Shown here one piece after another: positions 1 to 8,218 of a stretch of 20,540 nucleotides of DNA. Both the position numbers and the translations under genes were made by a program. Each line of letters opens with the position of its first letter. Within the stretch, counting starts at the first letter, position 1. This DNA is from an uncultured Prevotella sp. Its GTDB lineage: Bacteria; Bacteroidota; Bacteroidia; Bacteroidales; Bacteroidaceae. Under the pieces are notes generated by a model that ran no database searches, was not told the DNA's origin, and saw nothing but the letters and a program-made list of their open reading frames with translations. The stretch lies in the NCBI GenBank assembly GCA_900768785.1, contig CAAGEG010000068.1, forward strand, positions 1 through 20,540. The letters run 5' to 3'.

Positions 1-16
1 CTGTAACTTTATCATG

Positions 17-32
17 CAGGTATTAGTACCTG
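17..32. repeat. Short perfect inverted repeat at window edge
   Basis: Six-base arms CAGGTA and TACCTG flank a four-base loop TTAG. It lies just downstream of the minus-strand gene ending at 73, so it could be part of a transcription stop for that gene, but no T-run follows on that strand. It could equally be a protein-binding site or chance. The rest of 1-72 shows nothing else recognisable. Confidence 0.3.
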
Positions 33-72
33 TAGTTTATCGAATGCTTACATTTCTTTGACATGAAAAACT

Positions 73-540
73 TTACCGATGAAAGGCTGATTTGACTTTG
101 TCTTCCTCCTCCTCGCTCGGGATAGCTCGAGCAAGCTCGACTCTCCGCTCGCTCCTTCGTCGGTTAGCTACATGCTCTTCTTGCTGATATTCCTTCATGT
201 CCTGGAGTTGGTCATGTACTCCCTGAATGTTCATATCCATGGATTGGTCGTGGTCGTAAGGAAATGTATGCTTAACAGATAATCCGATATTTGTAATGGT
301 TCCTACGTCTATGCTGTCTTTCTCCTTGTTGTACTGAAGATAGAGGAGAGAATCATTAGGCATGTGCAAGATGGTGAGCTTATGTGTAGTCAATGCCGTA
401 AATGCCTCATTGGTCATTTCTCGTGCGACCTCCCTCACATCCTCACTGGCACGCCCTATGCCATAGCGCGTTATATGATTACGGACATCCTGTTCCGAAT
501 ATTTGGCAAATACTTCATAACTAAAGTTAGATCCAAACAT
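73..540 (-). CDS. Hypothetical protein, 155 aa, charged C-terminus
   Basis: I do not recognise this protein. It has no signal peptide or membrane segment from the start chosen here, so it is probably cytosolic. The first ~95 residues look like a folded domain with mixed helix and strand. Residues 118-150 are strongly charged: an EE, then RRR, ERR and a run of four Glu, suggesting a flexible or coiled tail. The reading frame stays open upstream to an ATG at 663, but that extension overlaps the divergent gene and would place a hydrophobic AT-rich leader. The ATG at 540 lies 22 bases downstream of a good -7 box, so I prefer it. The C-terminal third (73-200) is visibly richer in GC than the surrounding DNA, which could mark recent acquisition. 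Function unknown. Confidence 0.6.
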   Translation of the reverse strand: MFGSNFSYEVFAKYSEQDVRNHITRYGIGRASEDVREVAREMTNEAFTALTTHKLTILHMPNDSLLYLQYNKEKDSIDVGTITNIGLSVKHTFPYDHDQSMDMNIQGVHDQLQDMKEYQQEEHVANRRRSERRVELARAIPSEEEEDKVKSAFHR

Positions 541-561
541 AACATTGTTATAAAATGAATA

Positions 562-594
562 CAAAAATATTCTGTTTAAGTAAATAAATTCAAA
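562..594 (-). promoter_or_regulatory. Bacteroidetes-type promoter for the 155-aa gene
   Basis: Read on the minus strand, TTTG (594-591) is followed after 21 bp by TATTTTTG (569-562), matching the Bacteroidetes -33/-7 pattern TTTG/TAnnTTTG. Transcription would start near 555, leaving about 15 nt before the ATG at 540. A second match (TTTG 565-562, 20 bp, TATGTTTG 541-534) overlaps the start codon and could only serve a later start. Confidence 0.6.
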
Positions 595-601
595 GAATAA
601 C

Positions 602-632
602 TTTGTAGGTAACCCGAAAATACTTAAATTTG
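602..632 (+). promoter_or_regulatory. Bacteroidetes-type promoter for DUF4491-rlmH-uxu genes
   Basis: TTTG at 602-605, 19 bp spacer, TAAATTTG at 625-632. This matches the -33/-7 consensus of the Bacteroidetes primary sigma factor. The predicted start near 639 leaves a short leader of about 22 nt before the ATG at 662. The -33 box is separated by only 7 bp from the -33 box of the divergent promoter. Confidence 0.7.
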
Positions 633-661
633 CGAATAAAATTAATGATACTATAAAAAAC

Positions 662-967
662 ATGGACTTGTATTATACCGGTGTCTTAATTGCGATAATG
701 TCGCTACTCATTATAGGTATATTCCACCCTATAGTGATAAAAACAGAGTACTACACAGGAACAAAATACAGTTGGGTATTTCTTCTTGTAGGCATATTGT
801 CGCTCGTTGCCGCTCTGTTTATAGAATGTACAACTTTGTCTGCCATTCTCGGTGTGTTTGGGGCATCATCTATATGGTCGGTAAAAGAGTTACATGAACA
901 AAAGGAAAGAGTAAAAAAAGGTTGGTTTCCAATGAATCCCAAAAGGAAAAACTACTATTCTGATTAA
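662..967 (+). CDS. DUF4491 family small membrane protein
   Basis: This 101-aa protein has three hydrophobic segments at about residues 5-24, 37-54 and 58-75 and no cleavable signal, so it is predicted to sit in the inner membrane. Two conserved blocks identify the DUF4491 family common in Bacteroidales: HPIVIKTEYY after the first segment and the tail EQKERVKKGWFPMNPKR at about 80-96. The molecular role of the family is not known. It ends one base before rlmH begins, so the two are almost certainly cotranscribed, an arrangement that fits a shared promoter at 602-632. The start is the first ATG after the promoter and gives the usual family length. Confidence 0.85.
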   Translation: MDLYYTGVLIAIMSLLIIGIFHPIVIKTEYYTGTKYSWVFLLVGILSLVAALFIECTTLSAILGVFGASSIWSVKELHEQKERVKKGWFPMNPKRKNYYSD

Positions 968-968
968 T

Positions 969-1439
969 ATGAAAATAAATCTTATACTTGTAGGAAAGAC
1001 CACCAACAAACTCTATGTTGAAGGTATAGAAGAATATGCCAAAAGGATAAATCATTATATATCTTTTAATATAAAAGTAATTCCAGAGCTCAAGAACAAC
1101 AAGAACATGACTCATGCACAACAAAAAGACAAAGAAGGAGAACTAATACTTAAAGCAATAGAAGACAAGAGTCATGTTGTTCTTCTTGACGAACATGGCA
1201 AAGAGATGAGAAGCCTTGAGCTTGCATCATGGATTGAAGCTCGGAAGCAAGATACAAAGACACTGACATTTATTATAGGTGGACCTTATGGGTTTGCAAA
1301 AAGCATATACGACAAGGCGAATGGGAAAATATCACTATCAAAATTGACATTTTCACACCAAATGGTAAGGCTTATTTTCATGGAACAGATTTACAGGGCA
1401 TGCACAATTAGCAACAATGAGCCTTATCATCATGAGTAA
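969..1439 (+). CDS. rlmH: 23S rRNA (pseudouridine1915-N3)-methyltransferase RlmH
   Basis: RlmH is a cytosolic SPOUT-fold enzyme that uses S-adenosylmethionine to methylate pseudouridine 1915 in helix 69 of 23S rRNA on assembled ribosomes. Its 156 residues match the family length of about 155-160. Visible landmarks are LLDEHGK at 72-78, the SAM-binding loop IGGPYG at 103-108, the knot segment ending TFSHQMVRLIFMEQ at 127-140, and the C-terminal YHH at 153-155 used in substrate recognition and catalysis. The gene starts one base after the DUF4491 stop and is followed by a 36-bp gap to uxuA with no promoter-like sequence, so read-through into uxuA is likely. Confidence 0.97.
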   Translation: MKINLILVGKTTNKLYVEGIEEYAKRINHYISFNIKVIPELKNNKNMTHAQQKDKEGELILKAIEDKSHVVLLDEHGKEMRSLELASWIEARKQDTKTLTFIIGGPYGFAKSIYDKANGKISLSKLTFSHQMVRLIFMEQIYRACTISNNEPYHHE

Positions 1440-1475
1440 CAAGAGAAATATAATATAAACAATAATAAAAAAACA

Positions 1476-2654
1476 ATGGAAAAGACATGGAGATGGTTCG
1501 GCAAGAATGACAAAATCACTCTGTCGATGTTAAAGCAAATAGGCGTTGAAGGCATCGTTACAGCTTTACATGATGTTCCCAACGGTGAAGTATGGACTCG
1601 CGAAAAGATACGAGACCTAAGAGAGTATATTGAAAGCTATGGCTTACGTTGGTCTGTTGTTGAAAGCCTACCTGTATGTGAGAGTATAAAATATGCAGGT
1701 CCCGACAGAGACCAACTGATTGAAAATTACAAAGAAAGTCTGAAGAATCTTGGTCTTGAAGGCATTCACACCATTTGTTATAACTTTATGCCGGTATTAG
1801 ATTGGGCACGTACAGACCTTGCACATCCGAATCCCGATGGTACAAGTAACCTTTATTTCAGTCATGCACAATTTGCTTATTTCGACTGTTGCATACTTAA
1901 AAGAGAAGGAGCCGACAAAGAATATAGCAAAGAAGTTATGGAAGAAGTTGAAAAACTTAAATCAACAATGACTCCTACTGATGATCACAGACTTGTAGAA
2001 AATATTATTGTGAAGACACAAGGATTTGTCAATGGCAATATAACAGAAGATGATGAGCATCCGGTAGAGCTATTTAGAGACCTTTTGGCATTATATAAAG
2101 GTATTACAAAAGAACAATTGAGAGAAAACATGAAATATTTTCTCTCTGCAATAATGCCTACATGCAATGAATATGATATGTATATGTGTGTGCATCCCGA
2201 CGATCCACCATTCCCAATACTTGGACTTCCACGCATTGTAACTTGTGAAGAAGACATTGAATGGTTCCTTAAAGCTGTTGACGACCCACATAACGGACTC
2301 ACTTTCTGTGCCGGTTCACTATCGGCTGGTGCGCATAACGATGTACCATCTATGGCACGAAAATTTGCTGATCGCACATGGTTTGTGCACATGCGCTCAT
2401 GTAAGGTATTCCCAAATGGTGACTTTACAGAAGCATCTCACCTCGCAGGAAGAGCAGACCTTATAGAACTCGCACATATTTTTGAAAAATCAAATCCCCA
2501 ATTGCCTATGCGCGTAGATCATGGCCCCAACATGCTTGGCGACCTTGATAGAGGTTACAATGCCGGATATACTTTCTTAGGTAGAATGTTCGCCTTAGGA
2601 CAAGTGGAAGGTATACTATCTACTGTAGATAGAGAACTGGGTATCAACCAATAA
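1476..2654 (+). CDS. uxuA: D-mannonate dehydratase
   Basis: UxuA dehydrates D-mannonate to 2-keto-3-deoxy-D-gluconate (KDG) in the cytosolic glucuronate pathway, using a divalent metal (Mn or Fe) in a TIM barrel. The 392 residues fit the family (about 394 in E. coli). Recognisable parts are the N-terminal WRWFGKND at 5-12, the metal-site block with Cys238 and HPDDPP at 240-245, LPRIV at 251-255, the FCAGSLSAG segment at 277-285, RSCK at 307-310, and the C-terminal RVDHGPNM at 346-353. The next gene encodes the enzyme that supplies D-mannonate, 38 bp downstream, which supports a uronate operon. No enzymes that isomerise the uronate (UxaC) or phosphorylate KDG (KdgK) are in this window. Confidence 0.96.
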   Translation: MEKTWRWFGKNDKITLSMLKQIGVEGIVTALHDVPNGEVWTREKIRDLREYIESYGLRWSVVESLPVCESIKYAGPDRDQLIENYKESLKNLGLEGIHTICYNFMPVLDWARTDLAHPNPDGTSNLYFSHAQFAYFDCCILKREGADKEYSKEVMEEVEKLKSTMTPTDDHRLVENIIVKTQGFVNGNITEDDEHPVELFRDLLALYKGITKEQLRENMKYFLSAIMPTCNEYDMYMCVHPDDPPFPILGLPRIVTCEEDIEWFLKAVDDPHNGLTFCAGSLSAGAHNDVPSMARKFADRTWFVHMRSCKVFPNGDFTEASHLAGRADLIELAHIFEKSNPQLPMRVDHGPNMLGDLDRGYNAGYTFLGRMFALGQVEGILSTVDRELGINQ

Positions 2655-2692
2655 AAGATATTATATTGATTATTAACTATAATATTGTGATT

Positions 2693-3505
2693 ATGAATAA
2701 TTTGTTTAATATAAAAGATAATATTACAGTAATAACCGGCGGAACAGGAGTTCTTGGTCGTGCCATAGCTAAATACCTTGCTGAAAATGGAGCAAAAGTA
2801 ATTATTCTCGGTAGGAATGAGGAAGTAGGCAAAAAGATTATTGATGAAATACATCAATCAGGCTATGACGCTGAATTCATGAAAACCGACGTAATGAACA
2901 AAGAAATTGTTCAAAAGAACTGTGATGATATATTGGATAAATATGGCAGGATAGACACTTTACTCAATGCGGCAGGTGGAAACATGCCCGGTGCTGTTAT
3001 TTCTCCTGATGGCGATTTCTTTGACCTTAAAGTTGAAGACTTCCAAAAAGTGCTTGAACTGAATCTTACCGGTACAGTAATACCTACACAAATATTCCTT
3101 AAGCCAATGGTAAAACAGGGTAAAGGTTCAATTATTAACTTTTCATCAATGTCTGCATTCAGACCTTTAACAAGAGTATGCGGATATTCGGCTGCAAAAG
3201 CAGGAATAAGCAACTTTACCGAATACATGGCAACCGAATGTGCAAAGAAATTTGGTGAAGGAATAAGAGTTAATGCAATTGCTCCTGGATTTTTCCTGAC
3301 AGAACAAAACCGAAGTTTACTTACCAATGCAGACGGAAGTTACACACAACGTGGACAAGATGTTATTAGACAAACGCCTTTTGGACGCATGGGAAGTCCT
3401 GAAGAATTGTGTGGAACAATTCATTATCTAATGAGTGATGCAGCAAAGTTTGTAACAGGAACAATTGCAGTTGTTGATGGAGGCTTCAACACTTTCTCCA
3501 TGTGA
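2693..3505 (+). CDS. uxuB: SDR-type D-mannonate oxidoreductase (fructuronate reductase)
   Basis: This is a classical short-chain dehydrogenase/reductase. It has the cofactor loop TGGTGVLG at 15-22, the NAAGG block at 92-96, catalytic Ser at 151/152 and the YxxxK pair Tyr165/Lys169. Position directly after uxuA makes it most likely the SDR form of D-mannonate oxidoreductase, which interconverts D-fructuronate and D-mannonate with NAD(H), as in Bacillus YjmF-type enzymes. It is not related to the long-chain UxuB of E. coli. The open frame begins at 2666, but the ATG at 2693 gives MNNLFNIKDN, the usual short lead into the first strand; the upstream nine residues are AT-run translation. Fold assignment is sure; substrate rests on context. 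Confidence 0.85.
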   Translation: MNNLFNIKDNITVITGGTGVLGRAIAKYLAENGAKVIILGRNEEVGKKIIDEIHQSGYDAEFMKTDVMNKEIVQKNCDDILDKYGRIDTLLNAAGGNMPGAVISPDGDFFDLKVEDFQKVLELNLTGTVIPTQIFLKPMVKQGKGSIINFSSMSAFRPLTRVCGYSAAKAGISNFTEYMATECAKKFGEGIRVNAIAPGFFLTEQNRSLLTNADGSYTQRGQDVIRQTPFGRMGSPEELCGTIHYLMSDAAKFVTGTIAVVDGGFNTFSM

Positions 3506-3573
3506 TGAATTTTTACGCAAAGGTTTTCATAAACTTTAACCACAATTTGTCAATCTTTATATAATAAAAAATG

Positions 3574-3581
3574 TATCTTTG
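3574..3581 (+). promoter_or_regulatory. Probable -7 box for uxaB
   Basis: TATCTTTG matches TAnnTTTG and is followed by an AT-rich 60-nt leader before the uxaB ATG. The nearest upstream TTTG (3546-3549) is 24 bp away, longer than usual, so the -33 element is weak or activator-assisted, as expected for a sugar-regulated gene. Confidence 0.5.
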
Positions 3582-3648
3582 CAATGCAAAAAATAAGCCT
3601 TGTGTTAAGATAAAAAACATAATCAATTAAACTCTATAAAAACAAGTC

Positions 3649-5127
<1,479 letters not shown>

Positions 5128-5155
5128 TAAAGACAATTGTTTAAACAAATATTTT

Positions 5156-5194
5156 AAAGGTGGAAAGGTGTTAATTCACCATTCCACCTTTTTT
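5156..5194 (+). terminator. Rho-independent terminator after uxaB
   Basis: Ten-bp outer stem AAAGGTGGAA (5156-5165) with TTCCACCTTT (5182-5191). An A/A mismatch separates it from an inner GGTG/CACC stem closing a TTAATT loop. Six Ts end the structure. It lies 29 bp past the uxaB stop. Confidence 0.9.
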
Positions 5195-5264
5195 AATTAA
5201 AACACTTGACTATCAATTATTGAAATCAAATTAGTGCCATTTCCATATATATATATGTTATATC

Positions 5265-6014
5265 ATGACTGCGGAAATAGAAAAAAAACTGCGCAAATAT
5301 GCAGCAAAATATGAAGAAAGCAGCTTTATTAAAGACGATCCGAGCTGGTTTATGCACCAAGTATGCGGAGAGTATAATAAAGAAACAGTTGGTTTTGTGG
5401 CTTCATCTATTAGTTATGGAAACAGAAAACAGTTTATGCCTAAAATACAATGGATAATAGACGAAGCACAAGGTGACGTATATAATTGGGTTAAATCGGG
5501 AATTTACAAAAATGTTATAGCAAGTAATGACCAAACATGCTTTTATCGACTATATACAAAGCATACTATGTACTGTTTTTTTGAGGCTCTTCAAGATATG
5601 CTTTCAAATTACGGAAGCATAGGTAATTATGTAAAGAGCAAAGCCGACAATGGTCTTAAGGCAGTTGAATCTATTACTTCGTTTTTTGCAGATAGGCACA
5701 TTGAGGGTATAATTCCTAAGAATACCACATCGGCATGTAAAAGAATTTGTATGTTTTTACGCTGGATGGTAAGAGATAATTCTCCTGTTGATCTTGGTTT
5801 ATGGAGCTCCTTTATTGACAAAAAGACACTTATTATACCAATGGACACGCATGTTATGCAACAAGCACAACGCTTGGGACTAATAAAAAACAAGACTGCA
5901 TCCATGTCTGCTGCACTAAAATTAACACAAGAATTATCCAAGATATTCCCCGAAGACCCATTGAAGGGTGATTTCGCACTATTCGGTTACGGAGTAAATA
6001 ACAAGAATATTTAA
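5265..6014 (+). CDS. TIGR02757 (DUF2400) family protein
   Basis: A 249-aa cytosolic protein of the TIGR02757/DUF2400 family, widespread in Bacteroidetes and of unproven function. Family landmarks are DDPSWF at 24-29, the FVASSISYGNR block at 44-54, CKRICMFLRWMVR at 158-170 followed by VDLGLW, the IPMDTHV motif at 191-197, and GDFALFGYGV at 235-244. The arrangement of a helical core with a conserved Asp-Thr-His near the end recalls helix-hairpin-helix DNA glycosylase folds, but that is an inference. It follows the uxaB terminator and converges with the yhcH-like gene after a 7-bp gap, so its transcript probably ends inside that gene. No clear TTTG/TAnnTTTG promoter is visible in the 70 bp between the terminator and the ATG. 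Confidence 0.88.
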   Translation: MTAEIEKKLRKYAAKYEESSFIKDDPSWFMHQVCGEYNKETVGFVASSISYGNRKQFMPKIQWIIDEAQGDVYNWVKSGIYKNVIASNDQTCFYRLYTKHTMYCFFEALQDMLSNYGSIGNYVKSKADNGLKAVESITSFFADRHIEGIIPKNTTSACKRICMFLRWMVRDNSPVDLGLWSSFIDKKTLIIPMDTHVMQQAQRLGLIKNKTASMSAALKLTQELSKIFPEDPLKGDFALFGYGVNNKNI

Positions 6015-6021
6015 GGTAAAT

Positions 6022-6648
6022 TTATTCTATATAATCTACTTTTATCACTATTACACGGATGTTCTGATCGTCTTTTTCTGTCTTTACTTTTGCTATATGC
6101 CAGTCTGAAGGAAAGAAGATAAAGAACTTATCCGGTGCAGAATCATAGAATTTTGTCTTTGTTACATCATAGTCATAATGTATTACATCTGGCTTATAGT
6201 CGCAATTAGGTTTACTTGTCAAGTGGTCTAAAATACCGAAACGCTCTGTTCCTTTAACCACATATTGGAAATCTATCTTATGATAATGGCTCTCACTCTT
6301 CCTTTTTGAAAGCTCGCTATTCTTTGAATCTTCAACACTTGCCACCAAAGAAGTGCCTTCTATCTTGTATTTTCCTTTAGGTATATGAAGTAAATCATTA
6401 GTAGCAAGCCAATTGAAAAGCGCATTCCATTGTTCGGAATTCTTTTGATATTGTTTATAAAACTCTGTTATATTTACGCTTTTATCCGGTTTAGCAGACA
6501 TAAAGCCATTACGCCATTCTCCTTTTTTAACCCATTTTTTTGCATTCTTTGTTAGAGTTTTATCTCCGTAATCAATAGTATAATATCCTTGTGCCGTTGA
6601 GACAATTGCTACAAAAAATATTAAAATGAATGATAAATAACGCTTCAT
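6022..6648 (-). CDS. Secreted YhcH/YjgK/YiaL family protein
   Basis: The first ~19 residues (Lys-Arg then a hydrophobic stretch ending STAQ) form a signal peptide, predicting export to the periplasm. The remainder is a YhcH/YjgK/YiaL (DUF386) cupin-like domain. It shows the family's metal-site pattern Glu119, His121 and a following IDFQYVV at 125-131, then FFPSDWHI at 178-185 with His184. Enterobacterial relatives are cytosolic and sit in sialic acid or pentose operons, probably acting on sugar anomers or epimers. The exported form with about 208 residues (usual core about 150) is the Bacteroidetes variant. An insertion of about 50 residues after the signal (30-80) is extra. Substrate unknown; proximity to uronate genes is suggestive only. 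Confidence 0.82.
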   Translation of the reverse strand: MKRYLSFILIFFVAIVSTAQGYYTIDYGDKTLTKNAKKWVKKGEWRNGFMSAKPDKSVNITEFYKQYQKNSEQWNALFNWLATNDLLHIPKGKYKIEGTSLVASVEDSKNSELSKRKSESHYHKIDFQYVVKGTERFGILDHLTSKPNCDYKPDVIHYDYDVTKTKFYDSAPDKFFIFFPSDWHIAKVKTEKDDQNIRVIVIKVDYIE

Positions 6649-6686
6649 GAGTATGTGAAATATATGATTAATAATATTAGAACGTT

Positions 6687-6718
6687 CAAAATTATAAAAT
6701 TATTTATTATCATACAAT
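6687..6718 (-). promoter_or_regulatory. Probable promoter for the yhcH-like gene
   Basis: On the minus strand ATTG (6718-6715, one mismatch to TTTG), 20 bp, then TAATTTTG (6694-6687), a full match to TAnnTTTG. Predicted start near 6680, leaving a leader of about 30 nt. The 236-bp gap to rpoD otherwise holds only AT-rich DNA and the rpoD promoter. Confidence 0.5.
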
Positions 6719-6829
6719 AATTTCATGCGATAATAAACACAAATATTATATATTTGAAGAATTAAGAAATACATTATAATCAATATTGTTATAAATTATT
6801 GTCATTTAGAAATAATAAAGAATAAAATG

Positions 6830-6861
6830 TTTGCGTTCATATAATAAAATTGTTATTTTTG
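6830..6861 (+). promoter_or_regulatory. Near-consensus promoter for rpoD
   Basis: TTTG (6830-6833), 20 bp, TATTTTTG (6854-6861): a full match to the Bacteroidetes housekeeping promoter. Start near 6868 gives an 18-nt leader. The sigma factor encoded downstream is the one that reads this pattern, so the gene is probably autoregulated. Confidence 0.75.
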
Positions 6862-6885
6862 CAACTACTATTTAAATTCTGATAC

Positions 6886-7749
6886 ATGAGACAACTAAAA
6901 ATCACAAAATCAATTACAAATAGAGAGAGTGACTCTTTGGATAAATATCTTCAAGAGATTGGTCATGAAGAACTTGTCAGTGTAGAAGAAGAGGTTGAGT
7001 TGGCTCAACGCATAAGGAAAGGCGACCGAAAAGCTTTGGAAAAGCTTACTAAGGCAAACCTTAGGTTTGTTGTTTCTGTAGCTAAACAATATCAAAATCA
7101 AGGACTCAGTTTGCCTGATTTGATAAACGAAGGCAATGTTGGTCTTATTAAAGCAGCAGAGAAGTTTGATGAGACACGTGGATTTAAGTTTATTTCATAT
7201 GCCGTATGGTGGATTAGACAAAGCATATTGCAAGCTATTGCCGAGCAAAGCCGCATCGTAAGATTGCCACTAAATCAAGTAGGTTCGGTAAATAAGATTA
7301 ACCGCATTCTCAACAAGTTTGAACAAGAGAACGAACGTAGGCCCAGCGTTGAAGAAATAGCTGAAAAAGTAGATCTCCCTCAGGAAAAAATTGAGGAAGC
7401 GATGAAGGTTAATAGTCGCCATGTGTCTATGGACGCTCCTTTTTCCGAAGGAGATGAAAGCAGTTTGCTTGACATTCTGCCAAACAACGATTCTCCTATG
7501 GCAGACAAAACCCTTGTTATGGAGTCTCTAAGAGAAGAGATAAACCGTGCGCTTCAAACGCTTAATACTCGTGAACGTTATATTATTGAGGCATTTTTCG
7601 GCATTAATCAACCGGAAATGACGCTTGAAGAGATTGGAGACAAATATGGTTTGACACGCGAAAGAGTAAGACAGATAAAAGAAAAAGCTATTCGCCGCCT
7701 ACGTCAGAACACTAAAAACAAATTATTAAAATCATATTTAGGACAATAA
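6886..7749 (+). CDS. rpoD: Primary sigma factor RpoD (SigABfr type)
   Basis: This 287-aa protein is the Bacteroidetes housekeeping sigma-70, which directs RNA polymerase to TTTG/TAnnTTTG promoters. It begins almost directly with region 1.2 (DKYLQEIG at 19-26, then EEEVELAQRIRKGD at 34-47) and lacks the region 1.1 of E. coli RpoD, as is normal in the phylum. Region 2 runs from NLRFVVSVA (58-66) through the core-binding DLINEGNVGLIKAAEKFD (78-95) to the -7-recognising YAVWWIRQ (105-112). Region 3 follows, and region 4 ends in the helix-turn-helix TLEEIGDKYGLTRERVRQIK (246-265). It is followed after 4 bp by a small secreted-protein gene, so the two are cotranscribed. Confidence 0.95.
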   Translation: MRQLKITKSITNRESDSLDKYLQEIGHEELVSVEEEVELAQRIRKGDRKALEKLTKANLRFVVSVAKQYQNQGLSLPDLINEGNVGLIKAAEKFDETRGFKFISYAVWWIRQSILQAIAEQSRIVRLPLNQVGSVNKINRILNKFEQENERRPSVEEIAEKVDLPQEKIEEAMKVNSRHVSMDAPFSEGDESSLLDILPNNDSPMADKTLVMESLREEINRALQTLNTRERYIIEAFFGINQPEMTLEEIGDKYGLTRERVRQIKEKAIRRLRQNTKNKLLKSYLGQ

Positions 7750-7753
7750 AACA

Positions 7754-8173
7754 ATGAGAGTTAAAAACTATCACAAGATAATAACTGCAGTTATATTGCT
7801 TACCATCACATCGGTTCTTACCATTGTGGCTAAGAACAAACAATATCCCAAAGTGTATATGTATGGTATTGCAGCTTCGTTCAACGACTCTACCATTTAT
7901 TTTACCGACATTCAGGCAGTAGATACGGTTTGGTTGGACTCAAAAACCAAATTCCTTATAAATCGTAACGACTATTCTTATCAACTAAAAAACTATTTTG
8001 AAAACATCGGACTCCCCCACCGAACATGTGTCGTTACTTATGCTTTAAAGCGTAAAGACATTGAAAAGAAGTTTCAAAAAACAAGAAACAAGTATGTAAA
8101 AAAAGGAAAGACAGAGCTCAAATATATCAATAAGCAAGAATTTCAGTTTAAGAGTGTTGCCCTTGATGAATAA
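7754..8173 (+). CDS. Conserved-looking membrane or secreted protein, 139 aa
   Basis: I do not recognise a named domain. Residues 8-26 form one hydrophobic segment after basic residues, either an uncleaved anchor or a signal peptide, with no lipobox Cys. The rest is soluble: a segment beginning YMYGIAASFNDSTIYFTDIQ (35-54), which looks like a beta-strand pair, then a very basic lysine-rich stretch at 99-123. It starts 4 bp after rpoD, so its expression follows the housekeeping sigma factor. A 7-bp inverted repeat (CCTTGAT/ATCAAGG, 8161-8179) spans its stop codon but has no T-run, so it is a doubtful terminator and transcription could continue into the kinase module 45 bp on. Function unknown. 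Confidence 0.75.
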   Translation: MRVKNYHKIITAVILLTITSVLTIVAKNKQYPKVYMYGIAASFNDSTIYFTDIQAVDTVWLDSKTKFLINRNDYSYQLKNYFENIGLPHRTCVVTYALKRKDIEKKFQKTRNKYVKKGKTELKYINKQEFQFKSVALDE

Positions 8174-8218
8174 TCAAGGATAGATATATTTCATTTCACA
8201 CAAGTTTTCTACCGAAAT

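Noticed and set aside
534..565. Second minus-strand promoter match (TTTG-20 bp-TATGTTTG)
   Set aside because: Its -7 box overlaps the ATG at 540, so it cannot drive the full gene; the match at 562-594 fits the start better.
541..663. N-terminal 41-residue extension of the minus-strand gene (start at 663)
   Set aside because: It would overlap the divergent gene's start and both promoters; the translated part is hydrophobic AT-run sequence.
8161..8179. Inverted repeat CCTTGAT/ATCAAGG as a terminator after the 139-aa gene
   Set aside because: It spans the stop codon and is not followed by a T-run.
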